Numbered from the stretch's first letter, positions 10,188 to 19,724 are shown. The stretch: DNA of 64,000 bases from Gemmatimonadota bacterium (GCA_016191225.1 JACPPC010000006.1:62001-126000), one strand, 5' to 3'. Numbers and translations: made by a program. Notes: a model not told the origin generated them from the letters alone.

Positions 10188-10666
10188 TGGCCGGCGGGTT
10201 CACGCACCTCAACGCGCAGGGCGAGGCGCACATGGTGGACGTCTCGGCCAAGCCCGAGAGCGCCCGCTGGGCCACCGCCGAGGGCGTCATCGCCATGGGC
10301 GACGATGCCCGGCGGGCCGTGCGCGAGCAGTCGATCGCCAAGGGCGACGTGCTCGCCGTGGCGCGCGTGGCGGGCATCATGGCGGCCAAGCGGACGGCGG
10401 AACTCGTTCCGCTCTGCCACACGCTCGCGCTGCACCAGGTTGAACTGACGCTGGTGGACGACGCGTCCGCCGGCGGCATCCGGGCAACGGCCACCGCCCG
10501 CACGACCGGCAGGACCGGCGTGGAACTGGAGGCCCTCACCGCCGTGTCGGTGGCACTGCTCACCGTGTACGACATGGTGAAGTCCGTGGACCGCGGCATG
10601 ACCATTGGCGGCGTGCGCCTGCTCGAGAAAGGCGGCGGGCGCTCGGGAACCTGGCGGGCACCGTAG
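10187..10666 (+). CDS. moaC: Cyclic pyranopterin monophosphate synthase
   Basis: [73 protein letters not shown]. Confidence 0.95.
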   Translation: MAGGFTHLNAQGEAHMVDVSAKPESARWATAEGVIAMGDDARRAVREQSIAKGDVLAVARVAGIMAAKRTAELVPLCHTLALHQVELTLVDDASAGGIRATATARTTGRTGVELEALTAVSVALLTVYDMVKSVDRGMTIGGVRLLEKGGGRSGTWRAP

Positions 10667-10779
10667 CCGGGACCGGCACTGGGATCGACGAAGGGTTCCG
10701 CGGCACGACCGGCGTGCGCGCGCCGTCCCGCCACTGGGGCGTGCGCGAGCGGCCGGCTCCCGATCGACGGAGGATTCGC

Positions 10780-11478
10780 ATGTTGCGTGCAGGCATGAGG
10801 GTGTCGGACTACGTGCGGCGCGGTGACCGCGAGCGCCGCCGCGCGCGGTGGCGCTACATCGCGCTCTCGGCGGGATTCCTGGCCGCCGTGGCGCTGCTCG
10901 TCACCGCTCGCGAGGCGCCGGAGGCCGAGGCGCGGCCCAGCGGCTTCTCGCTCGGCGGATGGAGCGAGGCGCGCCGCCTCGGCAACGAACTCGAGAACGC
11001 CCGGGGCGAGCTGGCGATCGCCGGTGTGCAGCTGGCCCGGTACGAGCAGATGTTCCGGCTCGCCGCGCGCTACGAGGTCCCGGCGCGTCTCGCCGAGAAG
11101 ATCCACGACGCGGCCGTGCGCGAGCGCATCGAGCCCGAGCTCGCCTTCCGCGTGGTGAAGATCGAGAGCGACTTCAAGGAGAACGCGGTCAGCCCCGTGG
11201 GCGCCATCGGGCTCACCCAGCTGATGCTCAACACGGCGCGCGACTACGAGCGGAACGTGACGCGGGAGCAGTTGTTCGAGCCGGAGCGCAACCTGCGCAT
11301 CGGCTTTCGCTATCTGCGCGGGCTGGTGGAGGAGTACAAGGACGTCCGGATAGCGCTGCTCGTCTACAACCGTGGGCCGGCGGCCGTGCAGAATGCGCGC
11401 GCGGCGGGCCTCGACCCGAGCAACGGCTACGAGCACGTGGTGATGCGTGGCTATCGCGGGCGTGGCGTGATCGACTAG
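10780..11478 (+). CDS. SLT-type lytic transglycosylase
   Basis: N-terminal [68 protein letters not shown]. Confidence 0.9.
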   Translation: MLRAGMRVSDYVRRGDRERRRARWRYIALSAGFLAAVALLVTAREAPEAEARPSGFSLGGWSEARRLGNELENARGELAIAGVQLARYEQMFRLAARYEVPARLAEKIHDAAVRERIEPELAFRVVKIESDFKENAVSPVGAIGLTQLMLNTARDYERNVTREQLFEPERNLRIGFRYLRGLVEEYKDVRIALLVYNRGPAAVQNARAAGLDPSNGYEHVVMRGYRGRGVID

Positions 11479-11496
11479 CCACCCGCGGCGGGAGGA

Positions 11497-13197
11497 CTAT
11501 CGGCGGGTGCCCCTCGAGGTGCCCGCCGCCCGCTGTTTCGCCGCAGTCGCACGCCGCGCCGCCGAAGGCCCGCTCGCGGGAGGTTTCGCCGCCGCCCTGG
11601 GCGCCGCGGCAGCCGTGCCACCTCGAATCGCCAGCACCTGGCCTGGGGCGATCATCGTGCCGCGCAGCCGGTTGCGGGCCATCAATGCCCTGACGGTCAT
11701 GCCGAAGCGCCTCGCGATCGCGTCGAGCGTCTCCCCCTCCCTCACCACGTGCGTCACGGCCCTCGACCGGCCGCGGGCCGCCCGCGGGTAGCGCTCGATC
11801 GCGGGGTCGGGGACGTCGCGCGCCGCGGCCAGGACCGGAAGCCCCGGCACGAGCAGCTGCTGCCCGGCCACCAGGGTGCCGTCCCTGCGGCGCTGCGGCT
11901 TGCGATTGTACCAGCCGAGTTGCTTCGCCGTGATGCCATGCGCCGCGGCCAGGCGCGACATCGTCTGCCCCTTTCGCGTCGTCACGCGCGTCACGGCGCG
12001 GCGTTCCGAGTCGGGGAGGGTCGCGAGCCGGTCGAGGATCCCCGCGCCGCGTCCCGGCGGGAGGCGCACGGCGTATCCCTCGTCGGGGGGCGTCATGCCG
12101 CGCAGGAGGTGCGGGTTCAGCTCGCGCACCTCGTCGAGCGTGACGCGGGCGGCCGTCGCGATGGCCGCCAGCGACGTGGCCGCGCTGATCGTCACCGTGT
12201 CGTAGGCGAGCGGCGGCTGGGTGTCGATCGCCAGCCCGTATCGCGCCGGGTCCTTGGCGATCAGCGCCGCGGCGACGATCTGCGGCACGTAGTTGCGGGT
12301 TTCGCTGCGCAGCGCCCCCGTCTCGGCGAGGGCGAAGAACATCGAGTCGCCGCTCATCTCCTCGAATCCGCTGGCATAGCGCGACAGGCCGCGCGCCACC
12401 CGCCCGGGGCCGCCGTTGTAGGCCGCCGCGGCGAGGTACAGCGACCCGAACTGCTTGCGCAGGAAGTTGAGGAAGCGCACCGCGGCCTCGGTGCTGCGCA
12501 CGGGGTCGCGCCGCTCGTCGACCCACCAGTCCACGCGCAGCCGCAACCCCCGCGCGGTGCTCGACATGAACTGCCACATGCCGACCGCCGCCGCCTTCGA
12601 GTAGGCATCGGGGTCGTAGCCGCTCTCGACCATCGCGAGGTACGTCATGTCCTCGGGCAGCCCGCCGGCACGCAGCCTGGCGCGGATCATCGCGTCGTAG
12701 CGCGTGCCGCGCGAGAGGCGTCGCGTCACCCGCTCCTTCGCGTCGCCGCTGAAGAGCTGCACGAAGTGCATCACCCGCTCGTTGGTCGCGAACGAGCGCA
12801 CGTCGATGTCCCAGCTCGGCTCCGCGCCCCCGGGACCGGCGGGCGCGTCGACCAGTGGCGTCGGCGCACTGTCGCCGAACACCAGCGCCGCCTCCCGCGC
12901 GATGTCGTCGCCGGTGGGCGGCGCCGGGCGCACCGATGGGCGGCCGATCCCCGCGCGCGGGCGCAGGCTGTCGGCAGGCGCGAGGGCGGCCGCGTCGGCA
13001 ACGCCGGATTCCGCGGTCGCCGGGTTCGCGCGCGCCGGGGTGGCGCCGGCGGGCGTCGGGGCCGGTGGGGCGGCGTCAGGGCCGGCCGCCGACGATCTCC
13101 CGCGTCCCTCGCCTCCCGGCGCCTGACGGAGCGGAGCGCACGCCTCCCCCGCGCCCACGGCCAGGAGCGCGACGAGCACCATCATGCGGCTCGTCAT
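11497..13197 (-). CDS. MltD-like lytic transglycosylase lipoprotein with LysM repeats
   Basis: LAVGAGEACAPL lipobox-like start; MVESGYDPDAYSKAAAVGMWQFMSSTARG; AAAYNGGPGRVARGL; LysM-like THVVREGETLDAIARRFGMTVRALMARNRLRGTMIAPGQVL. Confidence 0.9.
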   Translation of the reverse strand: MTSRMMVLVALLAVGAGEACAPLRQAPGGEGRGRSSAAGPDAAPPAPTPAGATPARANPATAESGVADAAALAPADSLRPRAGIGRPSVRPAPPTGDDIAREAALVFGDSAPTPLVDAPAGPGGAEPSWDIDVRSFATNERVMHFVQLFSGDAKERVTRRLSRGTRYDAMIRARLRAGGLPEDMTYLAMVESGYDPDAYSKAAAVGMWQFMSSTARGLRLRVDWWVDERRDPVRSTEAAVRFLNFLRKQFGSLYLAAAAYNGGPGRVARGLSRYASGFEEMSGDSMFFALAETGALRSETRNYVPQIVAAALIAKDPARYGLAIDTQPPLAYDTVTISAATSLAAIATAARVTLDEVRELNPHLLRGMTPPDEGYAVRLPPGRGAGILDRLATLPDSERRAVTRVTTRKGQTMSRLAAAHGITAKQLGWYNRKPQRRRDGTLVAGQQLLVPGLPVLAAARDVPDPAIERYPRAARGRSRAVTHVVREGETLDAIARRFGMTVRALMARNRLRGTMIAPGQVLAIRGGTAAAAPRAAAKPPASGPSAARRATAAKQRAAGTSRGTRR

Positions 13198-13643
13198 CGG
13201 GTCGCGACGGTGTTTCCGATCAGTCGGTTGGTCGCGTTCAGGACGCTCAACGCCGCCCCCTTGATCGGGTCCGGCTCCGCCAGTACACATCCCAGCAATT
13301 TGGCGACGCCGTCGCTGCGGTGGGCGAGGATCGACACCACGACCAGGTTCGCGTCGAACGCCTTGATCGCCTTCACCCCGATCAGGTCGAAGCGGATCGC
13401 GCCAGCGGTGAAGCCGCCGATGGCGTTCAGCGCCGCTTCGGCGGCGATGCGGTAGTCGCCGAGCGGGCTCGACTGGCCCCCCGCGCGGCCGGTCACGGTG
13501 CGGCCGTCGGTCCAGGTGAGTTGCACCTCGGCGCTGCACTGCCCGGCCTGCGACCGCTGGAAGCGGAAGCCGGTGAAGCGCAGGCGCCCGCGATCGGGGG
13601 CCGGCGAGTCGTCGAGGTCGATGGTGCGGGGCGGGAGGGTCAC
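13194..13643 (-). CDS. Hypothetical protein, LeuA C-terminal-domain-like (internal duplication)
   Basis: AEVQLTWTDGRTVTGRAGGQSSPLGDYRIAAEAALNAIGGF ... VVVSILAHRSDGVAKLLGCVLAEPDPIKGAALSVLNATNRLIGN. ATGA overlap with the next gene. Confidence 0.7.
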   Translation of the reverse strand: MTLPPRTIDLDDSPAPDRGRLRFTGFRFQRSQAGQCSAEVQLTWTDGRTVTGRAGGQSSPLGDYRIAAEAALNAIGGFTAGAIRFDLIGVKAIKAFDANLVVVSILAHRSDGVAKLLGCVLAEPDPIKGAALSVLNATNRLIGNTVATR

Positions 13644-13777
13644 GCGTTCCGCGGCTCCGGGCGGCAGGGGAGGTGCAAACGGGGCCCGGCCACCACGGTG
13701 ACCCGGCCCCTGCACTACGATTGACCACGCGCTTCGCAACGCTCGTGCGGTGCGCCACGCGCGCCGTGTGCGCCGCC

Positions 13778-14302
13778 CTACCAGAGCGAGATGACGACGA
13801 TCCCGCTCAGCAGCGCGATCGCCTGCCCGGCGATGACGTCGCCGGGATAGTGCACCCCGAGGCGTATGCGGGACAGGCCGACGGCGGACGAGAGGCAGAG
13901 GAGGGGCAGGGCCAGCGCCGGGAAGTTGACGGCATAGCTGAAGGCCACGCTCATCACCGCGGTGGCGTGTCCGCTCGGGAACGAGAAACGGTCGGGCACC
14001 ACGACCAGCGCATCCTGGTGCGTCTCGGTGGGGCGGGTGCGGAGAATGTTGCGCTTCATGACCTGCACCATCAGCGTGCTGAGGCCGAGCGCGATCCCGG
14101 CCTGCCAGCCGACGGGGGCGAGCACGGAGCTGCTGAAGACGATCGGGAGGAGCCCGGCCACGATGGTGGGGGTGGCCCCGCCGAGGTGGGTCAGGAGGAC
14201 CCAGATGCGGCGGTCGGGGCTGGCGTCGTCGCCGTCGAGGCGCCAGCGCCGGTAGAGGGCGGTGTCGCGCGCGTGCAGGCGGTCGAGGAGCGAGGGCAGC
14301 AT
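13778..14302 (-). CDS. PAP2-family phosphatase
   Basis: RPTETHQDALVVVPDRFSFPSGHATAVMSVAF; LSRIRLGVHYPGDVIAGQAIA. Confidence 0.9.
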   Translation of the reverse strand: MLPSLLDRLHARDTALYRRWRLDGDDASPDRRIWVLLTHLGGATPTIVAGLLPIVFSSSVLAPVGWQAGIALGLSTLMVQVMKRNILRTRPTETHQDALVVVPDRFSFPSGHATAVMSVAFSYAVNFPALALPLLCLSSAVGLSRIRLGVHYPGDVIAGQAIALLSGIVVISLW

Positions 14303-14440
14303 CGCCCGTAAAGTACGGCCTTCGGCGCCCGCGGGATTCCCGTGACGGGGCTGGTACGGAATTCGCGCCCGGCGGGGCGGGGCGCATCCTCGCAAATCGG
14401 CGAACGACCGTTCGTTTTCGTTCGCCGCGAGGGGGTTCGC

Positions 14441-14469
14441 TTGACATCGCCGGTTCCGGCCGATACGCT
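14441..14469 (+). promoter_or_regulatory. Sigma70-like promoter for the SAM-II/metX transcript
   Basis: TTGACA (14441-14446), 17-bp spacer, TACGCT (14464-14469). Confidence 0.65.
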
Positions 14470-14493
14470 CATCTCACAGTTGAAGGTCCGCTC

Positions 14494-14546
14494 CACGTGG
14501 TCATTTGCCGCCTATTGCCGCCACGATAAACAAGGTGCTAAAACGC
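14494..14546 (+). ncRNA. SAM-II riboswitch aptamer
   Basis: CGTGGTCATTTGCCGCCTATTGCCGCCACGATAAACAAGGTGCTAAAACGC: P1 CGTGG/CCACG and the conserved UUGC-GCCACG-UAAACAAG-GCUAAA segment, upstream of metX. Confidence 0.9.
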
Positions 14547-14551
14547 GATCT

Positions 14552-14580
14552 GCCCCGGCGGCCTCACCGTCCGGGGCTTT
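14552..14580 (+). terminator. Intrinsic-terminator-like hairpin after SAM-II
   Basis: GCCCCGGCGG-cctca-CCG-t-CCGGGGC followed by TTTGTGT. Confidence 0.65.
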
Positions 14581-14596
14581 GTGTCCTCGGGATCCT

Positions 14597-14652
14597 GCCC
14601 CGATCGCGTTCGTTCGCGCCCTCCGGCGCGAGCGTGGCGGCCGGGGCATTTC
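14597..14652 (+). terminator. Second long hairpin in the metX leader
   Basis: GCCCCG...CGTTCGCGCC-ctcc-GGCGCGAGCG...CGGGGC followed by ATTTCT, ahead of the GGGAGGAG SD. Confidence 0.5.
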
Positions 14653-14679
14653 TCGTTTCCCCAGGGAGGAGCACGAACG

Positions 14680-15843
14680 ATGTCCACCTCGACCACCGCC
14701 GGGAACTCGCCCGGCACCGTCACGCGAGTGGCGCACGCGGGGCTCGGGGCCCCGGCCAGTGCCCCCGCCACGCGCCCCCTCCACAGCTTGCACCTGCCGC
14801 GGCTGGCCCTCGAATGCGGCCAGGTGCTGCGCGATGTCCGGCAGGCGTATCACCTCGACGGCGTGCGCGACGCGGCCGGCACCAACGCCGTCATCGTGCT
14901 GCACCCCCTCACCGGCACCGCCGATGCCGCCGGTGACTGGTGGAGCGAAGTCATCGGTCCCGGGCGTGCGATCGACACGAGGCGCTACGCCGTGATCGCG
15001 CCGAACCTGCTCGGCTCCTGCCACGGCACCTGCGCCGGGGACGACCGCGCCGAGTTGCCGCCGGTCACCACGCGCGACCAGGCCCGGCTCGTGGTCGAGC
15101 TCGTGCGTGCCCTCGGCTTTCGCGGCATCGCCCTCGTGACCGGCGGCTCGCTGGGCGGGATGGTGGCGCTCGAGGTCGCCGCGTCCTTTCCACGGCTCGC
15201 GCACCGCACGGTGGCCTTTGCCGCGCCCGCCGCGCACACGGCGTGGGCGATCGGCTGGAATCACGTGCAGCGGCGCGCCCTTGCCACCGGAGGCGACGCG
15301 GGACTCGCCCTCGCCCGCGAAATCGCGATGCTCAGCTACCGCTCGGAGCGCGAGTTCGGCGCCCGCTTCGGTCGCCTGCGCGAGGAGGATGGCCGGTTCG
15401 CGGTGCAGTCGTACCTGCGTCACCACGGCGACAAGCTGGAGCGGCGCTTTACGGCGGCCGCCTACCGCGCCCTCACCGGCGCGATGGATGCGCACGACGT
15501 GGGGCGCGCCCGCGAGGGCGTCACGGCCGCCCTTCGCCGCGTGCGCGGCCTCCTCGTGGGCGTGGGCGTGACCGGCGATGCGCTCTACAGCGAGCGCGAA
15601 GTGCAGGCCTGGACGCGCGCCGCCGACGCCGAGTACCGCTGCATCAGCTCGGTGCATGGGCACGACGCCTTCCTCGTCGAGCAGGCGCAGGTGGCGGCGA
15701 TCGTCTCCGAGGCGCTGGCCACGCCGGTGCCGGGCGCCGGCGAGGCGGGACCGGCCGGCGGCGGCTACGCGGTGGCGGGGCTGGTGCCGGCATCATCGGC
15801 ACCGGGCGGCCAGCGGTCGTGCCAGGCGCAGGTGGTCGCGTGA
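14680..15843 (+). CDS. metX: Homoserine O-acetyltransferase
   Basis: NAVIVLHPLTGTADAAGDWWSEVIGPGRAIDTRRYAVIAPNLLGSCHGTCAG; VTGGSLGGMVALEVAASFP; VHGHDAFLVE. Confidence 0.95.
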   Translation: MSTSTTAGNSPGTVTRVAHAGLGAPASAPATRPLHSLHLPRLALECGQVLRDVRQAYHLDGVRDAAGTNAVIVLHPLTGTADAAGDWWSEVIGPGRAIDTRRYAVIAPNLLGSCHGTCAGDDRAELPPVTTRDQARLVVELVRALGFRGIALVTGGSLGGMVALEVAASFPRLAHRTVAFAAPAAHTAWAIGWNHVQRRALATGGDAGLALAREIAMLSYRSEREFGARFGRLREEDGRFAVQSYLRHHGDKLERRFTAAAYRALTGAMDAHDVGRAREGVTAALRRVRGLLVGVGVTGDALYSEREVQAWTRAADAEYRCISSVHGHDAFLVEQAQVAAIVSEALATPVPGAGEAGPAGGGYAVAGLVPASSAPGGQRSCQAQVVA

Positions 15844-17132
15844 GCGCCCCGGCCGGCGCCCTCGCGCCCGGTTGTCTCTTCACGGCCGGCGAGGACCGCG
15901 CCAACGCGCTCGCGTCGCACTTCGGCGTCGACCTCGCCCGGGCGCCGATCACGCCGCTGCGCGTCGCCCTCGCCGGCTGCGGCACGGTGGGGAGCGCCCT
16001 CGCCCGGCAGCTGATGGCCCACGGCGCTCCCGGCGGCCGCGCCGTGCGGATCGTGAGCGTTCTCGTGCGGGATCCCGGGCGGCCGCGGTCGTGCGCCATC
16101 CCCGCCGGCACGTTCACGGCAAGCCTCGACACCTTCCTCGCGACGCCAGCCGATGTCGTCGTCGAGGCGATCGGGGGCACGGGCGTGGCCCACGCGATCG
16201 TGCGGGCCTCGCTCGCCGCGGGGAGGCGGGTCGTCACCGCCAACAAGGCGCTCATCGCCGCGCAGGGGGCATCGCTGGCGGCGCTCGCGGTGCAATCGCG
16301 CACGGCGCTCGACTTCGAGGGCGCGGTGGGCGGGAGCATCCCGATCGTCCGCGCCCTGCGATCGGGCGCGGCCGGAGTGCAGGTGCGGGCGATTCGCGGC
16401 GTGCTCAACGGCACGAGCAATTTCGTGCTCGGGCGTACGCTGGCCGGGGCCACGCTCGGCGATGCCCTGCACGAAGCGCGGACTCGTGGCTTCGCCGAGG
16501 CCATGCCCGACCGCGACCTCGACGGGCGCGACGCCGCCGAGAAGGTCGCAATCCTCGCCTGGCTCGCCTTCGGCGTCGCCCCGCACATGCTGCAGGTGCA
16601 CCGGCGCCCCCTCGTCGACGCGATCACCCTCACGCCGGCGGTGGCCGCCCTCGGCTGCGCCACGCGCCAGCTCGCTGAGGTCGAGGTGACGCCGACCGGG
16701 CTGGTGGCGAGCGTCGAGCCGGCCGTCGTGCCACGGTCGCACCCGCTGGGCCGTGTCGACGACGAGTGGAACGCCGTCACCGTGGAGAGTGCGAGCGCGG
16801 GGACGATCGTGCTGTCGGGTCCCGGCGCCGGCGGCGATGCGACCGCGGGAGCGCTTTACGCCGACATCGGCGCCGGTGGCCCGCCCCTGCCGTTGCCCTC
16901 GGTGGCCCGCGTCGCCGCGCGCGACGAGCGGCGGTGCGCCTGGCTCGTGCGGAGTCGCTCCCCGGATGCAGTGGTGGCCTGCGCCAGCAACGGCGCCTCG
17001 CGCCCGGTGCGCGGTGCGGGTGGTGACGGGGCGCTGCATGCCGTGACCATGACGCGCGACGAGGTCGTGACCTTCTGCGACCAGTTGCGCACTTCGGGCG
17101 ACCCGCCGGCTTTTGCGCGGGACCTGAGATGA
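15840..17132 (+). CDS. hom: Homoserine dehydrogenase
   Basis: VALAGCGTVGSALARQL; VVTANKALIA; FEGAVGGSIPIVRALRSG; RGVLNGTSNFVL; DLDGRDAAEKVAILAWLAFG. GTGA overlap with metX. Confidence 0.95.
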   Translation: MSAPAGALAPGCLFTAGEDRANALASHFGVDLARAPITPLRVALAGCGTVGSALARQLMAHGAPGGRAVRIVSVLVRDPGRPRSCAIPAGTFTASLDTFLATPADVVVEAIGGTGVAHAIVRASLAAGRRVVTANKALIAAQGASLAALAVQSRTALDFEGAVGGSIPIVRALRSGAAGVQVRAIRGVLNGTSNFVLGRTLAGATLGDALHEARTRGFAEAMPDRDLDGRDAAEKVAILAWLAFGVAPHMLQVHRRPLVDAITLTPAVAALGCATRQLAEVEVTPTGLVASVEPAVVPRSHPLGRVDDEWNAVTVESASAGTIVLSGPGAGGDATAGALYADIGAGGPPLPLPSVARVAARDERRCAWLVRSRSPDAVVACASNGASRPVRGAGGDGALHAVTMTRDEVVTFCDQLRTSGDPPAFARDLR

Positions 17133-17190
17133 GGGCCTTCGCAGCCGCGGCCACGCCTTGGGTCCGCCAGCGCTCGAGCAGTCCCGGCCG

Positions 17191-17262
17191 CGGTGGCGTG
17201 CGCGGTGGCGTGCGCGGTGGCGTGCGCGGTGGCGTGCGCGGTGGCGTGCGCGCTGGCGTGCG
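17191..17262. repeat. 12-bp tandem repeat, 6 copies
   Basis: CGGTGGCGTGCG x5 plus CGCTGGCGTGCG, between convergent hom and the histidine kinase gene. Confidence 0.95.
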
Positions 17263-17272
17263 CCTCACCGCG

Positions 17273-18628
17273 CTACGGGAGCCGGTCGAGCGGGAGGACG
17301 ATGCGTGCGACGTGCGCGCCGGGCTCGCGCACCGACTCGAGGCGGCCGCCGTGTCCCCGCGCAATCCAGCCGACGATCGGCAGGCCGAGGCCGTCGCGCG
17401 CCTGGGCCTCGGCCCCCTCCTGGGCGAGGGCATTGCGCACCCTGACCGTCACCTCGCCGTCGCTCGCGGCGACCTCCGTCGTGACAGGCGCGCCATCGCC
17501 ACCATGCCGGCACCCGTTCTCGAGCAGTTCGAGCAACGCCTCGCGCAGCAGCGCCTCGTTCCCGCGCACGGCCACCGGCTCGATGGTGCCGAGTGCGAGC
17601 GTCCGGCCGAGCGCCATGGCGCGGGCGCGCATCAGCTCGGTGCACTCCAGCGCGAGGCCGTCGAGCTCGACGTCGTCGCCCAGCTCGATGTGCGCCCCTG
17701 CCTCGGCCTCGGCGAGCAGGAACAGCTCGTCCACGCGGCGGCGCATCTGCTCGGCGGCGGTACCGATGCGCTGCAGCGTGGCCCGCATGCGCTGGGTGGA
17801 GCTCTCGCGCGCGGCGAGTTCGTGGGCGGCCTCGCCGAGCACGAGGGTGAGCGGGGTGCGGATCTGGTGTGCGGCGTCGCGCACGAAGCCGCGGTTGCGG
17901 CGCTGCGCCGCATCGAGCCGCTCCAGCAAGCGATTGAACTCGAGGGCGAGGACGGCCAGCTCGTCGCGTCCGGCAGGCGCCGGGAGGCGGTGCGACAGGT
18001 CATCGGCCCCGACCGCCGCCATCGCCGCGCCGAGCTCGCCGACGGGGCGCAGCACGCCCCCCGCGAGCACGTATCCCGCGACCAGGCTGGCGATGATGAT
18101 CAGTGGCGACGCGAGTGCGAGCGCCGTGGCCAGCAGCTCCGTGTCGCCCTCGATTCCTTCGGTCGATCCCCACGCCAGCACGCGGAAGGGCTCGTCGGGG
18201 CCGCCACGGCGCGGCAGCAAGCCATCCGCCGGCACCACGCGCAAGTCGGGACCGCCGCCGGTCACGTCGAAGTGCCCGTCGACGCCGACGGACCGGCCGG
18301 CGAGCACGCGCCGCTTGTCGTCGCCCGTGTCCGTCGTCGCCCGGCGCGTCCCCCGCGCGTCGACGATGACCCAGGCGTCGCTCGTGCGCGGCCATTCCTT
18401 GGCGACTTCCGCCCCCACGTACGCGAGCGACGAGTCGGGAGTCTCGCGCAGTTCGCGCGCCACCGCCCGCAGCACGCCGCGCGCCACGCCGTCGAGGCGG
18501 GCGTCGAGCCGACGGTGGCTCTCGCGCCACAGGTAGCCCAACGCCAGCGCGGCAAGGAGCGCGAGGCCCGCGCCAAACGCCAGCGCAAAACCCGCCGCGA
18601 GGCGCAGTCGGAGCGGACTAAGGGGCAT
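17273..18628 (-). CDS. Sensor histidine kinase
   Basis: HAMP-like region, FVRDAAHQIRTPLTLVLGEAAHELA H-box, ENGCRHGG N-box, GLGLPIVGWIARGHGGRLE. Confidence 0.9.
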   Translation of the reverse strand: MPLSPLRLRLAAGFALAFGAGLALLAALALGYLWRESHRRLDARLDGVARGVLRAVARELRETPDSSLAYVGAEVAKEWPRTSDAWVIVDARGTRRATTDTGDDKRRVLAGRSVGVDGHFDVTGGGPDLRVVPADGLLPRRGGPDEPFRVLAWGSTEGIEGDTELLATALALASPLIIIASLVAGYVLAGGVLRPVGELGAAMAAVGADDLSHRLPAPAGRDELAVLALEFNRLLERLDAAQRRNRGFVRDAAHQIRTPLTLVLGEAAHELAARESSTQRMRATLQRIGTAAEQMRRRVDELFLLAEAEAGAHIELGDDVELDGLALECTELMRARAMALGRTLALGTIEPVAVRGNEALLREALLELLENGCRHGGDGAPVTTEVAASDGEVTVRVRNALAQEGAEAQARDGLGLPIVGWIARGHGGRLESVREPGAHVARIVLPLDRLP

Positions 18629-19313
18629 CGGGTCCCTGGTGGCGGTCCGCGAGCACGTAGCCCGCACCGCGCACGGCGTGCAGGAGGGCCGGGAGTCCCT
18701 CGGCGTCGATCTTGCGGCGCACCCGCCCCACCAGCACGTCCACCGCGTTGGCCACCGGCTCGAAGTCGTCGTTCCAGACGTGAGCGAGGATCTGGGCGCG
18801 GCTCAGCACCCGTCGGCGGTTGCGCATCAGGTACTCGAGCAGCGCGAACTCGCGCGCCGTGAGGCGAATCTCGCGCCCGCCCCGGGTCACGCGCCGGGTG
18901 CCCGGGTCGAGCGAGAGGTCGGCGAGCACCAGCTGCGGATCGAGCGTCGCGGGCGGGCGCCGCGCCAGGGCCCGCAAGCGGGCGAGCAGCTCGGATACGG
19001 CGAACGGCTTGGCGAGGTAGTCGTCGGCGCCGGCATCGAGGCCGCGCACCCGGTCGTTGACGGCGTTGCGCGCCGTCAGCACCAGCACCGGCGTGCGGTC
19101 GCCGCGCACGCGCAGGCGGTGGCAGAGCTCGAACCCGTCAACGCCGGGCAGCCCGACATCGACGACCGCCAGGTCGTACGGGGCGGCGGTGCCAAGCAAG
19201 CCAAGGGCGCGCTCACCGTCGGGTGCCGTGTCGGCGGCCCATCCCGCCTCGCGGATCACTCGCGCCAGGAAGTCGCGGACCTCCGGATCGTCCTCCACGA
19301 CGAGCACGCGCAT
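18618..19313 (-). CDS. OmpR/PhoB-family response regulator
   Basis: MRVLVVEDDPEVRDFLARVI; DLAVVDVGLPGVDGFELC; LTAREFALLEYLMRNRRRVLSRAQILAHVW. Confidence 0.95.
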   Translation of the reverse strand: MRVLVVEDDPEVRDFLARVIREAGWAADTAPDGERALGLLGTAAPYDLAVVDVGLPGVDGFELCHRLRVRGDRTPVLVLTARNAVNDRVRGLDAGADDYLAKPFAVSELLARLRALARRPPATLDPQLVLADLSLDPGTRRVTRGGREIRLTAREFALLEYLMRNRRRVLSRAQILAHVWNDDFEPVANAVDVLVGRVRRKIDAEGLPALLHAVRGAGYVLADRHQGPDAP

Positions 19314-19334
19314 CGCTGCACCGAAGGATAGCGA

Positions 19335-19724
19335 CTACGGCCTGCGGGTGGCGGGCGCGGCCGCGGGCGTGCCCCTGGCCTTGGCCGCGTCGGCGGCCTT
19401 CTCCTTTGCCTCGTCCGCTGGCGTCTCGTGTGCCACCGACAGCACCTTTCCCGTCACCGCGTCCACGGCGACCTCCTCGACGCCGGGCCGGCCGGCGACC
19501 TTGATGTCGAACGAGTAGATGATCCGTCCCTTGTCTTCCTCGAGATCGGCGGACTGGACCGTGCCGCCGGGAACGCGCGCGAGGGCGGTGGCTGTCGCCG
19601 CCTCGGCGGAGACCCTGGCCCGCTTCATGAGCCCCGGCCGGGCTTCCTTCACCACGACGCCCTGGGCGCGGAGCGGAACGGCGGCGAACAGCGAGAGTGC
19701 GATGGCGAGGCGGATCGAGCGCAT
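19335..19724 (-). CDS. PepSY-domain periplasmic protein
   Basis: Signal peptide; EAATATALARVPGGTVQSADLEEDKGRIIYSFDIKVAGRPGVEEVAVDAVTGKVLSV. Confidence 0.85.
   Translation of the reverse strand: MRSIRLAIALSLFAAVPLRAQGVVVKEARPGLMKRARVSAEAATATALARVPGGTVQSADLEEDKGRIIYSFDIKVAGRPGVEEVAVDAVTGKVLSVAHETPADEAKEKAADAAKARGTPAAAPATRRP

Noticed and set aside
13644-14447. N-terminal extension of the 417-aa minus ORF at 13194-14447
   Set aside because: The extension is antisense-frame noise over the PAP2 gene; only the last ~149 aa look like a real protein.
17191-17262. CRISPR-like array
   Set aside because: 12-bp units are directly abutting with no spacers; simple tandem repeat.
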